Source: ChocPot-Mid sp043804925 (GTDB taxonomy: Bacteria; Bacteroidota; Ignavibacteria; Kapaibacteriales; UBA2268). From it: a stretch of DNA of 64,000 bases. Shown in pieces: positions 1 to 7,507 of the stretch. Within the stretch, counting starts at the first letter, position 1; each line of letters opens with the position of its first letter. The notes under the pieces are model-generated. The model searched no databases and was not told the DNA's origin. It worked only from the letters and a program-made list of their open reading frames with translations. The stretch spans positions 3,525 through 67,524 of the forward strand of contig JAZDIP010000002.1 in the NCBI GenBank assembly GCA_043804925.1, in the 5' to 3' direction. Made by a program: the position numbers and the translations under genes.

Positions 1-323
1 TGCAGATTCCATCTTTCCATTGCAATAGCTATTAGAAAACCGCCAAGAAAAAGAAAGATTGTACTGTTGAAATACTCGGAAGCCGCATCGGTACCACTCG
101 AGATACCAAGTAATGGAAATACTACAACAGGTATTAGTGAAGTAGCACCCAAAGGTATTGCTTCGCTTATCCACCAGACAGCCATCAAAACGGCTGTGGC
201 TGCCATGTTGTATGCTGTTGGATTAACGCTCCCTGCTCCGAAAAATAAAATTAAAGCAAATAAAACAATGCCGGACACAAAGCCGGTAATCTGTGAATTT
301 GAATATTTGCGATTTTCTGTCAT
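1..323 (-). CDS. DASS/SLC13-family anion:Na+ symporter, N-terminal part (cut by window edge)
   Basis: Reading the reverse strand from the ATG at 321-323 gives an open frame of 107 residues running off the window. The translation starts MTENRKYSNSQITGF, has a first hydrophobic segment, then the segment WWISEAIPLGATSLIPVV and then STIFLFLGGFLIAIAMERWNL. These are typical of the N-terminal membrane helices of divalent anion:sodium symporters (SLC13/CitT; dicarboxylate or sulfate uptake at the inner membrane). The upstream region has only a weak AAGG as ribosome site. The substrate cannot be told from this part. The plus-strand open frame over the same bases is a shadow. Confidence 0.85.
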   Translation of the reverse strand, partial: MTENRKYSNSQITGFVSGIVLFALILFFGAGSVNPTAYNMAATAVLMAVWWISEAIPLGATSLIPVVVFPLLGISSGTDAASEYFNSTIFLFLGGFLIAIAMERWNL

Positions 324-500
324 TTAAATTATATTTATTTGCCTTATCTAATTATTACAATTTACAAATATTTTATTAAAATTTCTTCCACCTTCTTTTT
401 TTAGAATATAAAGGTTGTAGAAAATTGAAATTTTCATTTCATTCACTTTGCATTACCTTTTTTATTTTGTACTAAAAAATATTTTAAAAAAAATAAATAT

Positions 501-530
501 TTTTGGAACAAAAAATAATTACATGTGTAG
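501..530 (+). promoter_or_regulatory. Promoter-like element shared with 3551-3580
   Basis: The block TTTTGGAACAAAA is followed 20 bases after the GGAAC by GTGTA at 525-529. The lipoprotein ATG at 601 lies 76 bases after the start of GTGTA. The same two boxes with the same spacing and the same distance to the start codon occur upstream of the lipoprotein gene at 3651. GGAAC plus a downstream CGT-like box resembles ECF-sigma promoters, but the spacer here is a little short for that. Calling it a promoter is inference. Confidence 0.45.
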
Positions 531-600
531 TTTAATTTAACTGGTTGATGTTATACTCAAAATTTTATTTTTGGTTAAATTAAATTTATGGAGTATTATT

Positions 601-1353
601 ATGAAAGCACTAATTAAAATTTATCGCCTGTTGGTCATATCAATTGGCTTTATGGCATTTGCATCTTTTGGTTGTAATAAGGAAGATGATAATCCAATTA
701 TTCCCGTTGAAGATAAGGGGGAATTCGAACTGAACGCAAAATATCAGACTATTAAGAGTTTTCCGGGGGGTGGAGGTATATTCGTTATTTCAATTTCCAC
801 CGGTGCTGACTTTGCAGGTTCAGTAAAATTGAGTATTGAATCAGAATCCGACATTGAAACAAAATTGAATAAAACAGAATTAACCGATAAGGATTCCGTT
901 GCAGATATTATTATTAGCCCGTCATTAAATTCTACCCCGGATACTCATTCAATTATTGTAAAAGCTCAACATAACGGAAAAGAACAACAATTGAAATTGT
1001 ATGTTGATATAATTGAATGGGACCAAGACGATTTCACAGATTCATATCTCAAAAGGGATGAATTTAAGAACTGGGTAACAAGTAAGAGTATCAAATATAG
1101 TGAAATATTCAGTAGTAATACACTTGTATATCAAACATATCCGCAAATACTAATTGTTGAACACTGTACATTTATTACAAAAAATTACGAAGCACGGCTT
1201 TGCTATCATGTCATGATTCCACCTGACGATTGGTCTATGTTGCGGATTAGAAACAGAAATTTTGTAGAACCGGAAATAGCCGTTAAAAGAGAGACAGATG
1301 GAAGTATTAACCAAATACCTATGGAAGAATACCCGACATTTTTTGGATATTGA
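601..1353 (+). CDS. Exported lipoprotein of unknown function
   Basis: The 250-residue product begins MKALIKIYRLL and has a lipobox-like FASFGC around residue 25, so it is probably a lipid-anchored periplasmic or outer-membrane protein. I chose the ATG at 601 rather than the in-frame ATG at 571 because GGAG lies a few bases before it and it places the signal peptide at the N-terminus. The next ~100 residues look like an all-beta, BACON- or Ig-like domain with alternating hydrophobics. The C-terminal ~110 residues hold four cysteines or histidines but no motif I recognise. The stop is 31 bases before the next gene, so the two are probably co-transcribed. Function unknown. Confidence 0.75.
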   Translation: MKALIKIYRLLVISIGFMAFASFGCNKEDDNPIIPVEDKGEFELNAKYQTIKSFPGGGGIFVISISTGADFAGSVKLSIESESDIETKLNKTELTDKDSVADIIISPSLNSTPDTHSIIVKAQHNGKEQQLKLYVDIIEWDQDDFTDSYLKRDEFKNWVTSKSIKYSEIFSSNTLVYQTYPQILIVEHCTFITKNYEARLCYHVMIPPDDWSMLRIRNRNFVEPEIAVKRETDGSINQIPMEEYPTFFGY

Positions 1354-1384
1354 TTGTCAATTTTATGATTATATTGGAGTTGTT

Positions 1385-3496
1385 ATGAAAAAGTTATTTT
1401 ACTTAGTTTTATTTTTAGCATTTTTCACATTATTAACTGATTTAAATGCACAAATTTCATGGGAATCAACAGGAGGACCTTTCGGTGGCTCGGTAAGAGG
1501 AATTGTTGAAGAACCAAACGGAAACATTCTTGCTATCACTTCGGGTGCAGTTTATCGAAGCACAAATTACGGATTGAATTGGAATAAATTAACATTTGAA
1601 GGATTTTCTCCTTTGAAAGTCTATTATTATGATGATAATACCGTTTTTGTTTTATCAGAGTTTAACGAAGGTAACCGCAATGAAATTTATCGCAGTGATG
1701 ATTATTTGGCAACCTGCCAATTGAAAAATTCAGGTATGGAAAACACCGGAATTAACAGTCTTTATTTTTCAACTGATGGAAAATTATATGCAAATACTTT
1801 CGATGGAATATATGTCAGTACGGATAAGGGTGATAATTGGGTGCAGACATATTCGATTCAGGAAGCAGACAATTGGATTTCTAATTGTGCGGTCAATTCA
1901 AAGGGTGATATATTTGCAGGAACACTTGTAGGTCTTTTCAGAAGCACTGATAACGGTAGTAGCTGGATTATGCTGAACGATGACGAACAAGAGTTGGAAA
2001 CCAATATCGAAAACATCCTGATAAATTCTAAAGATACTATCTTTATAACAACGCCTTACGGACTATACCGCAGTTACGACAATGGAGATACATGGGAGCA
2101 TTTAGTCAATGACCTTCCGGAATCAAATGTTGGGTTTATTTTGCTTATTAATGATGAAGAATTGCTGGTTGGGTCTGCCTGGTTTGGAATTTATCACAGT
2201 ACAAACAGCGGAGATGATTGGACAATGATAAACGAAAGTGGTGGCTCGGGTGCAATTCTGTTAGAAAATGGTAATGTGTTTATAGCCACAATAAACGGAA
2301 TTCTTTTTGCTGATAATCTATCCGGAAACTGGGAATACAAAAACGCAGGGATAAACGAACTTGGCATTGCATCAATACTAATTAACAAAACAAATAGTGC
2401 AAATAAAGATAACATATTTGTTGGTGATGACAATGGAGCTGTTCACAGAAGTACAGACGGTGGTAATTCATGGACATATCTTTATAAGACTCATGGTGCA
2501 GGTGTGAGTTCGATGGTTATTGGTACTGATGAAAGCATTTATGCCGGAACGATTTGGGGTGGAGTTTACCGCAGTACCGATAATGGAGAAACATGGGAAT
2601 CCAAAAATAACGGATTGGATGACCCTGATGTAAGAGCTCTTACTATTGACAAAAACGGAAATCTTTATGCAGGTACTTTTTCTAAAATCTATAAAAGTAC
2701 TGACAAAGGTGATACATGGACTACTTGTTTTTTTCAGAATCAATCCATTCAATGTTCATCTCTTGTAGTCAATTCAAGAAATCTACTTTTTGCAGGAACG
2801 ATTACTTATGGACCTGTAAGAAGCACAAATAATGGATTATCCTGGACTCAAATTACCAACGGAATGCAGCAGGCAGTCAAATTTATAACCGTTAATAAAC
2901 AAGATGAGCTTTTTGCCGTTACAGCTACCAACGACTTATATACAAGTATAAATGATGGTAACAGTTGGTCATTAGTAAAATCTAATATGGGTATTCAAAG
3001 TGTATTTGTTATGAACGATATTGATTTATTAGCTGCAGTTGACTTGGACCATGAGGATATTGGAGTGTATTTAAGTACAGACAAAGGATTGAATTGGGCT
3101 CCGGTAAAAGAAGGATTTGGTAATAACCTCGTATATTCATTTGACAACAATTCCGGAGGATATATTTATGCGGCTACAAGCAGGGGTGTTTATCGCACAA
3201 CAGCATCGGTTGTTCCGGTAGAAGAAGGTATTGAAACTAATTCTATTATTTCAATTTCACCTAATCCGGCTTCAGATTTTGCGGAAATCAATCTCTTGCT
3301 CAATCAAAATAGTTTAGTAACTATCACTTTACTTGATGTTTTGGGTAATAAAATAATGAATGTGTTTGAGGGTATTTGCGAATCGGGTGCTAATGAATAT
3401 AAAGTAAGCACAAATAATCTTTTACAAAGATTATATTATGTTAACATTAATATCGGAAACAAATGTTTCATTAAACCTATTGTGATTATCAGATGA
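1385..3496 (+). CDS. Secreted BNR/sortilin-like beta-propeller protein with T9SS sorting domain
   Basis: The 703-residue product has a signal peptide (MKKLFYLVLFLAFFTLLTDLNAQ). The body is about a dozen repeats of the type YRSTDNGETW, the BNR/Asp-box signature of beta-propellers seen in sortilin-like and photosystem II stability factor-like families. The last ~80 residues start with ISISPNPASDFAEI and end KPIVIIR, a type A T9SS C-terminal sorting domain. It is therefore predicted to cross the outer membrane and be attached or released at the surface. The ATG at 1385 has TTGGAG six bases upstream; the longer frame to 1298 lacks a signal peptide at its start and overlaps the lipoprotein. No catalytic residues are recognisable. 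Confidence 0.85.
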   Translation: MKKLFYLVLFLAFFTLLTDLNAQISWESTGGPFGGSVRGIVEEPNGNILAITSGAVYRSTNYGLNWNKLTFEGFSPLKVYYYDDNTVFVLSEFNEGNRNEIYRSDDYLATCQLKNSGMENTGINSLYFSTDGKLYANTFDGIYVSTDKGDNWVQTYSIQEADNWISNCAVNSKGDIFAGTLVGLFRSTDNGSSWIMLNDDEQELETNIENILINSKDTIFITTPYGLYRSYDNGDTWEHLVNDLPESNVGFILLINDEELLVGSAWFGIYHSTNSGDDWTMINESGGSGAILLENGNVFIATINGILFADNLSGNWEYKNAGINELGIASILINKTNSANKDNIFVGDDNGAVHRSTDGGNSWTYLYKTHGAGVSSMVIGTDESIYAGTIWGGVYRSTDNGETWESKNNGLDDPDVRALTIDKNGNLYAGTFSKIYKSTDKGDTWTTCFFQNQSIQCSSLVVNSRNLLFAGTITYGPVRSTNNGLSWTQITNGMQQAVKFITVNKQDELFAVTATNDLYTSINDGNSWSLVKSNMGIQSVFVMNDIDLLAAVDLDHEDIGVYLSTDKGLNWAPVKEGFGNNLVYSFDNNSGGYIYAATSRGVYRTTASVVPVEEGIETNSIISISPNPASDFAEINLLLNQNSLVTITLLDVLGNKIMNVFEGICESGANEYKVSTNNLLQRLYYVNINIGNKCFIKPIVIIR

Positions 3497-3550
3497 AAAG
3501 ATTTTTAAGTCACAATTTTCTCAAATATTTATTTTAAAAATTTAGATATA

Positions 3551-3580
3551 TTTTGGAACAAAATCAATTTAAACGTGTAT
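3551..3580 (+). promoter_or_regulatory. Promoter-like element, second copy
   Basis: TTTTGGAACAAAA at 3551-3563 and CGTGTA at 3574-3579 repeat the layout seen at 501-530: 20 bases from GGAAC to GTGTA and 76 bases from GTGTA to the ATG at 3651. Sequence between the boxes is not conserved, which argues for a binding-site pair rather than a simple duplication. The promoter role is inferred. Confidence 0.45.
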
Positions 3581-3650
3581 TTATTATTAATAATGATTCA
3601 AAAAATTATAATTTATTTTACTTGTTATGTAATTATTAAAAGGTGAACTG

Positions 3651-4151
3651 ATGAAATTATTTATCAACTTAACTTTCCTAACCATACTATCATTTTTTGT
3701 TTTTTCATGTAAACAAACAAATGATACTCCCGTGAATCCAGTAAGCGAAGTTATGGCAAACTTTGGTGATTGTCTTGAAAACGAAGTAATGGCAGTCGAA
3801 GGTGATACTTCCAAAACGATTATTGAATATTCGTTTTCAAATAATGTTTTGACCATTAAGCATCTATCAGCCGGTTTCAATTGCTGCTTCGATTACATTT
3901 TAGTCGTTATTGAAGTCAAGGATAATGTCATTTTCATAAAAGAAAAGGATATAAAACCTAACTGCTATTGCCTATGTCTGAGAGATATTTATTACAATAT
4001 TGACGGGATTTCTCCGAGTCAATATCAGGTTAAAATCATCGAGCCGTATCTTCCCGAAAATGATACAGCAATTATCTTTGATGTTGACTTGAAAGAAGGT
4101 GCTGATGGTACCGTTGGTTTTAGCAGAACTTCATATCCCTGGACATTATAA
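3651..4151 (+). CDS. Small exported lipoprotein of unknown function
   Basis: The 166-residue product begins with a signal peptide and a lipobox (LSFFVFSCKQT, lipidated Cys near residue 20). AGGTGA lies five bases before the ATG. The middle is cysteine-rich, with FNCCFDYI and NCYCLCLRD stretches, so there may be disulfides or a metal site in the periplasm. No family is recognised. It shares the upstream element and 5' leader length of the lipoprotein gene at 601, suggesting common control, although the two proteins are not obviously homologous. Confidence 0.7.
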   Translation: MKLFINLTFLTILSFFVFSCKQTNDTPVNPVSEVMANFGDCLENEVMAVEGDTSKTIIEYSFSNNVLTIKHLSAGFNCCFDYILVVIEVKDNVIFIKEKDIKPNCYCLCLRDIYYNIDGISPSQYQVKIIEPYLPENDTAIIFDVDLKEGADGTVGFSRTSYPWTL

Positions 4152-4773
4152 ATTGATGAATTTCATTTTTAAAAAGGGATATTCTGAAATGTCATTCTGT
4201 ATGAAGTCCTTTGATAAGATTCAGGATGTCTGCAGGTGAACTATACTTGAAAAAATTAATTTTTCATTATTCATAGTGGGTAAAATTGAAAAGATTGCTT
4301 CGTCACTTCGTTCCTTGCAATGACGGATTATATCGGTTTACTGTCCGCAGGACAGCAACAATCCACACAAGTCATTGCGAATCCCGATTATTCGGGATGA
4401 AGCAATCTTTAGTATTTAAGTGAATTTGTATATTAACTTAAAATTACCCACTTCATTTAGCGAAAAACCAAAAAAATAATTTTTTATGTCTCAGTAGTTA
4501 ACCGTGCTGTCTCTATTTATCTCTGTTTTATTATTTTTTCAGAATACATTTATTTTATGGAGTTTCACAGAGCAGGCATAGAGCTATACTGATAAAAATA
4601 CAATAACATAGCGGTAATATTTTAATATAAAATTTAATACTCTTGCCTATTTTTAAAAAATATTTTGCAACAATTTATTTTTTTTTTCGTTTTATACACA
4701 GCATTTGAATAAACAGTCAGCTCAAACAACTGACAAAACAATAGAATTAAAAACCTTTTTGGAGATTAATATA
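4152..4773. other. Intergenic region with inverted repeat pair and htrA leader
   Basis: No gene was found in these 620 bases. They hold the REP-like inverted pair listed separately (4293-4408), a short palindrome CTGTCC/GGACAG at 4341-4355, and an AT-rich leader before htrA. In the leader, TTTTGCAACA at 4664-4673 followed by CGTTTTATA at 4688-4696 loosely resembles the GGAAC/CGT element seen at 501 and 3551. Confidence 0.6.
4293..4408. repeat. REP-like inverted repeat pair
   Basis: The unit GATTGCTTCGTCACTTCG...GCAATGAC at 4293-4324 is met by the inverse unit GTCATTGCGA...GAAGCAATC at 4371-4406, which contains its own small stem ATCCCGA/TCGGGAT. The same family recurs at 23.6, 48.1, 52.7, 53.1, 61.9 and 63.7 kb, always between genes. 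The pair could fold into a long hairpin. Confidence 0.8.
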
Positions 4774-6309
4774 ATGAAAAGAAATATTTTAGCGGCAATT
4801 GGTTTGTTGGGAGTAGGCATCACGCTGGGTGTCTGGCTTGTCATGACATTCAGTTCAAATTCCGGCTTGGGACTTTTTGCCAATGAAAAAATCGGTGCGG
4901 ACAATCCACCTGTAACGATGAGTCCAACAATAAGAGCTTTGAACGAAGCAATGGTAAGCGTAAGTGAGGCGGTTTTGCCAACCGTTGTAAGTGTGAATGT
5001 AGTCGTTGAAGACAAGAACATTTCCAGTCCTTTCAGAAACCAATGGAAGGAATTTTTTGAATTCTTTGGAGAGCAACCTTTTGACGATAAAACGCCAAGA
5101 CGTTCTGAGGGAATGGGTTCAGGCGTACTGATTACGAAAAGTGGTTATATTGTAACTAATAACCATGTTGTGGAAAATGCTAAGGAAATAACGGTAACGA
5201 CTTTCGACAAAAAAAGTCATAAAGCTAAGTTAGTCGGTTCCGATCCATTGACCGACTTAGCTGTTATTAAAATAGAAGCCAAGGGATATCCAATTGCACA
5301 TTTTGCAGATATAAATAATGTGAAAATCGGTGAAATGGTAATAGCAGTGGGTAATCCTCTTGAATTGAATTCAACCGTTACAAGCGGTATAGTCAGTGCA
5401 ATAGGTAGAGGCGGACTTGGATTGCCTCGCCAGGAAACAGGCGGTTATGCAGTTGAGAATTTTATTCAAACAGATGCGGCTATTAATCCCGGGAACAGCG
5501 GTGGGGGACTTTTTAATCTTGAAGGAAGTCTGGTTGGAATTAATTCTGCCATAGCAACCAGGACAGGTTCATATATTGGCTATGGTTTTGCAATTCCCGT
5601 AGATTTGGTCAAATCCGTAATCGAAGATTTGATGGACGATGGAAAAGTTGACCGTGGTTACATAGGAGTACATATTAGAACATTGGATGAAACCGAAGCC
5701 AAAGCAGTAGGTCTTGAAGCCGTTGATGGCGTTTGGATTGCCGATGTTATAAAAGATGGTGCAGCCGATAAAGCAGGTTTGGAAGCAGGAGATGTTATAC
5801 TCGAAATTGACGGGAAAAAAGTATCATCCTCCAATGAATTGCAAAGCCAGATAGTTCTTCGCAGAGCGGGAGACAAAGTAAAACTTACAGTATGGCGGGA
5901 CAAAAAGAAGATAACAAAAGAGGTCAAACTGCAACCAAGAAATAAAGAAGAAACCGAGTTTGCAGAAAAAGGTGACAACGGAAAAGACAATGAAACCGAA
6001 AAAGAAACCGACGAAATTAAATTTGATAAACTCGGTTTTACTGTCGGAAATGTAACGAAGGATGCAAAAGAAAACCTGGAAGTTAAATCAGGTGCCTTGA
6101 TTACCGGTGTCGAAAGGTATAGCGAAGCAGCACAAAGGGGATTGTCACCTAATGGCGTTATCGTTAAAGCAGACGGAAAAGAAGTTAATTCACCTTCTGA
6201 TTTGAAAAAGATAATAAAATCGAAATCAGCGGGTGACGGTATTTTATTACACATAAAATATAAGGATTCAAACAGGATTGTCGCAATTGCAATCCCGGAA
6301 GACAAGTAA
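4774..6309 (+). CDS. degP: HtrA/DegP-family periplasmic serine protease
   Basis: This 511-residue protein degrades or refolds misfolded envelope proteins. A signal/anchor segment (ILAAIGLLGVGITLGVWLV) is followed by a trypsin-like domain with the full catalytic triad: His131 in TNNHVV, Asp161 in DPLTDLAVIKI and Ser242 in NPGNSGGGLFN. Two PDZ domains follow, about residues 265-360 (GYIGVHI... KAGLEAGDVILEIDG) and 420-510 (RGLSPNGVIVKADGK), separated by an acidic, charged linker. I chose the ATG at 4774 because GGAG lies 10 bases upstream and the signal sequence then starts at once; an in-frame ATG at 4705 would add 23 polar residues. A hairpin terminator follows. DegP, DegQ and DegS-like roles cannot be separated, but two PDZ domains favour DegP/DegQ. 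Confidence 0.95.
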   Translation: MKRNILAAIGLLGVGITLGVWLVMTFSSNSGLGLFANEKIGADNPPVTMSPTIRALNEAMVSVSEAVLPTVVSVNVVVEDKNISSPFRNQWKEFFEFFGEQPFDDKTPRRSEGMGSGVLITKSGYIVTNNHVVENAKEITVTTFDKKSHKAKLVGSDPLTDLAVIKIEAKGYPIAHFADINNVKIGEMVIAVGNPLELNSTVTSGIVSAIGRGGLGLPRQETGGYAVENFIQTDAAINPGNSGGGLFNLEGSLVGINSAIATRTGSYIGYGFAIPVDLVKSVIEDLMDDGKVDRGYIGVHIRTLDETEAKAVGLEAVDGVWIADVIKDGAADKAGLEAGDVILEIDGKKVSSSNELQSQIVLRRAGDKVKLTVWRDKKKITKEVKLQPRNKEETEFAEKGDNGKDNETEKETDEIKFDKLGFTVGNVTKDAKENLEVKSGALITGVERYSEAAQRGLSPNGVIVKADGKEVNSPSDLKKIIKSKSAGDGILLHIKYKDSNRIVAIAIPEDK

Positions 6310-6317
6310 ATTAGAAC

Positions 6318-6365
6318 AATCGTTCAGTCGGTTTTTTTATCCCGGCTGAACGATTTTGTTTTTTA
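6318..6365 (+). terminator. Rho-independent terminator after htrA
   Basis: A 14-base stem (AATCGTTCAGTCGG at 6318-6331 pairing with CCGGCTGAACGATT at 6342-6355, one G-U) is followed by TTGTTTTTT. It starts 8 bases after the htrA stop and separates htrA from the convergent gene ending at 6439. Confidence 0.9.
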
Positions 6366-6438
6366 AAGCAAAAAATGATTCATATCAAAATCAAATAATC
6401 GGAATCAAACATTTAATATCTTTAGTCAAAATTTCACT

Positions 6439-7437
6439 CTATTTCAGGACAATAAATTTAGCGGTGAATATCTTCTCTTTTGCGTAAAGTCTTAAAAAAT
6501 ACAACCCATCAGAAAGATTATTTACATCCAATTTAATCGGTGAATCGTTATTTATTGTAAAATTTTTGCTTTCAAAGACACTGTTACCTTGCATATCTGA
6601 AATAATTATATGATATTCACCTGAAGGACATTTTGAATTAATATAAATATAATCCGTGGCGGGATTAGGTGTAATCAGCAAGTCATAAGACATATTCTGT
6701 AGGTTTTTAACACCTGTTACTTCTCCAATAACAAATTTATAACATTGCATATAATCATCATATATCTCCTGCGAATTAAAGTAGTTATTGTCCACATGCC
6801 CGACACCGGGTTTTACTAAATATAGCAATTCTCCGCCTCTGTTCTGAATTTCCAACATTAGAGCATTTACTGCCGTCCAATTAAAATCTAACGTACCAAG
6901 AATGGTCGCCATTCTAATTTTGGTTATGTTGTCCCACATCGTTTGGTTGAATTGCCCGCTTCCAATTGCCGGAGCATGTCCTATAATCCCTGTAAAGATT
7001 TCGGGATTCAATAAACCTAACTGGTAAGATATGCCACCTCCCATTGAAAAACCAATTGCTATAACCTTTTTTGCATCAATATTATAGGTATTAAAAGTAT
7101 AGTCCAAAGATGCATTTATCAGGTTATTGAAATAAGAACTTTCGAGACTCAGGACATTATTTACATCGGGGCATACCAAAATTGCTCCGACTCTCGATGA
7201 TAGCAACTGATATAAAATGTTTCTCATGTTGTTACCGGAATCTCCCGAACCATGCCAGCCAAGCAAAAACGGATATGATTTTGTAGAATCATAATCTTCA
7301 GGTACGGCAAAAGAAATCTGGCTAACTACTCCCCTGTCTGTGTATTGCATCGGGAACAACCCTGTCGCCGGTTGTGAAAAAGCATTGCCATTAATGCCAA
7401 TAAAAAATGCTATAAAAAGTACTATTAATTTTTTCAT
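6439..7437 (-). CDS. Secreted alpha/beta-hydrolase (esterase/PHB-depolymerase-like) with T9SS sorting domain
   Basis: The 332-residue product starts with a signal peptide (MKKLIVLFIAFFIGINGNAFSQ). An alpha/beta-hydrolase fold follows, with the nucleophile elbow GFSMGGG (Ser131), a likely acid near Asp184 (GTLDFNW) and a likely catalytic His214 (GVGHVDNN). WHGSGDSG near residue 61 is the usual oxyanion-hole strand. It resembles secreted feruloyl-esterase/polyhydroxybutyrate-depolymerase type carboxylesterases; the substrate is unknown. The last ~75 residues, from TPNPATDYIYI to TAKFIVLK, form a T9SS sorting domain, so it should act outside the cell. AAGGAG lies 8 bases upstream of the ATG. Confidence 0.88.
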   Translation of the reverse strand: MKKLIVLFIAFFIGINGNAFSQPATGLFPMQYTDRGVVSQISFAVPEDYDSTKSYPFLLGWHGSGDSGNNMRNILYQLLSSRVGAILVCPDVNNVLSLESSYFNNLINASLDYTFNTYNIDAKKVIAIGFSMGGGISYQLGLLNPEIFTGIIGHAPAIGSGQFNQTMWDNITKIRMATILGTLDFNWTAVNALMLEIQNRGGELLYLVKPGVGHVDNNYFNSQEIYDDYMQCYKFVIGEVTGVKNLQNMSYDLLITPNPATDYIYINSKCPSGEYHIIISDMQGNSVFESKNFTINNDSPIKLDVNNLSDGLYFLRLYAKEKIFTAKFIVLK

Positions 7438-7507
7438 GATTTTTACTCCTTATATGAACAAGTTGTTTTTTATAATTTTTTTTAAAACCAATATAATATT
7501 TTTCATT

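Noticed and set aside
67..327. Plus-strand 86-codon open frame at the window start
   Set aside because: The minus strand of the same bases encodes a clear DASS transporter N-terminus; the plus frame has no family features.
571..600. Longer N-terminus for the first lipoprotein
   Set aside because: It would place ten residues before a good lipoprotein signal, and the ribosome site fits the ATG at 601.
5658..6305. 215-codon minus-strand frame opposite htrA
   Set aside because: It mirrors the PDZ-coding part of htrA and is a codon-bias shadow with Ser/Phe-rich sequence.
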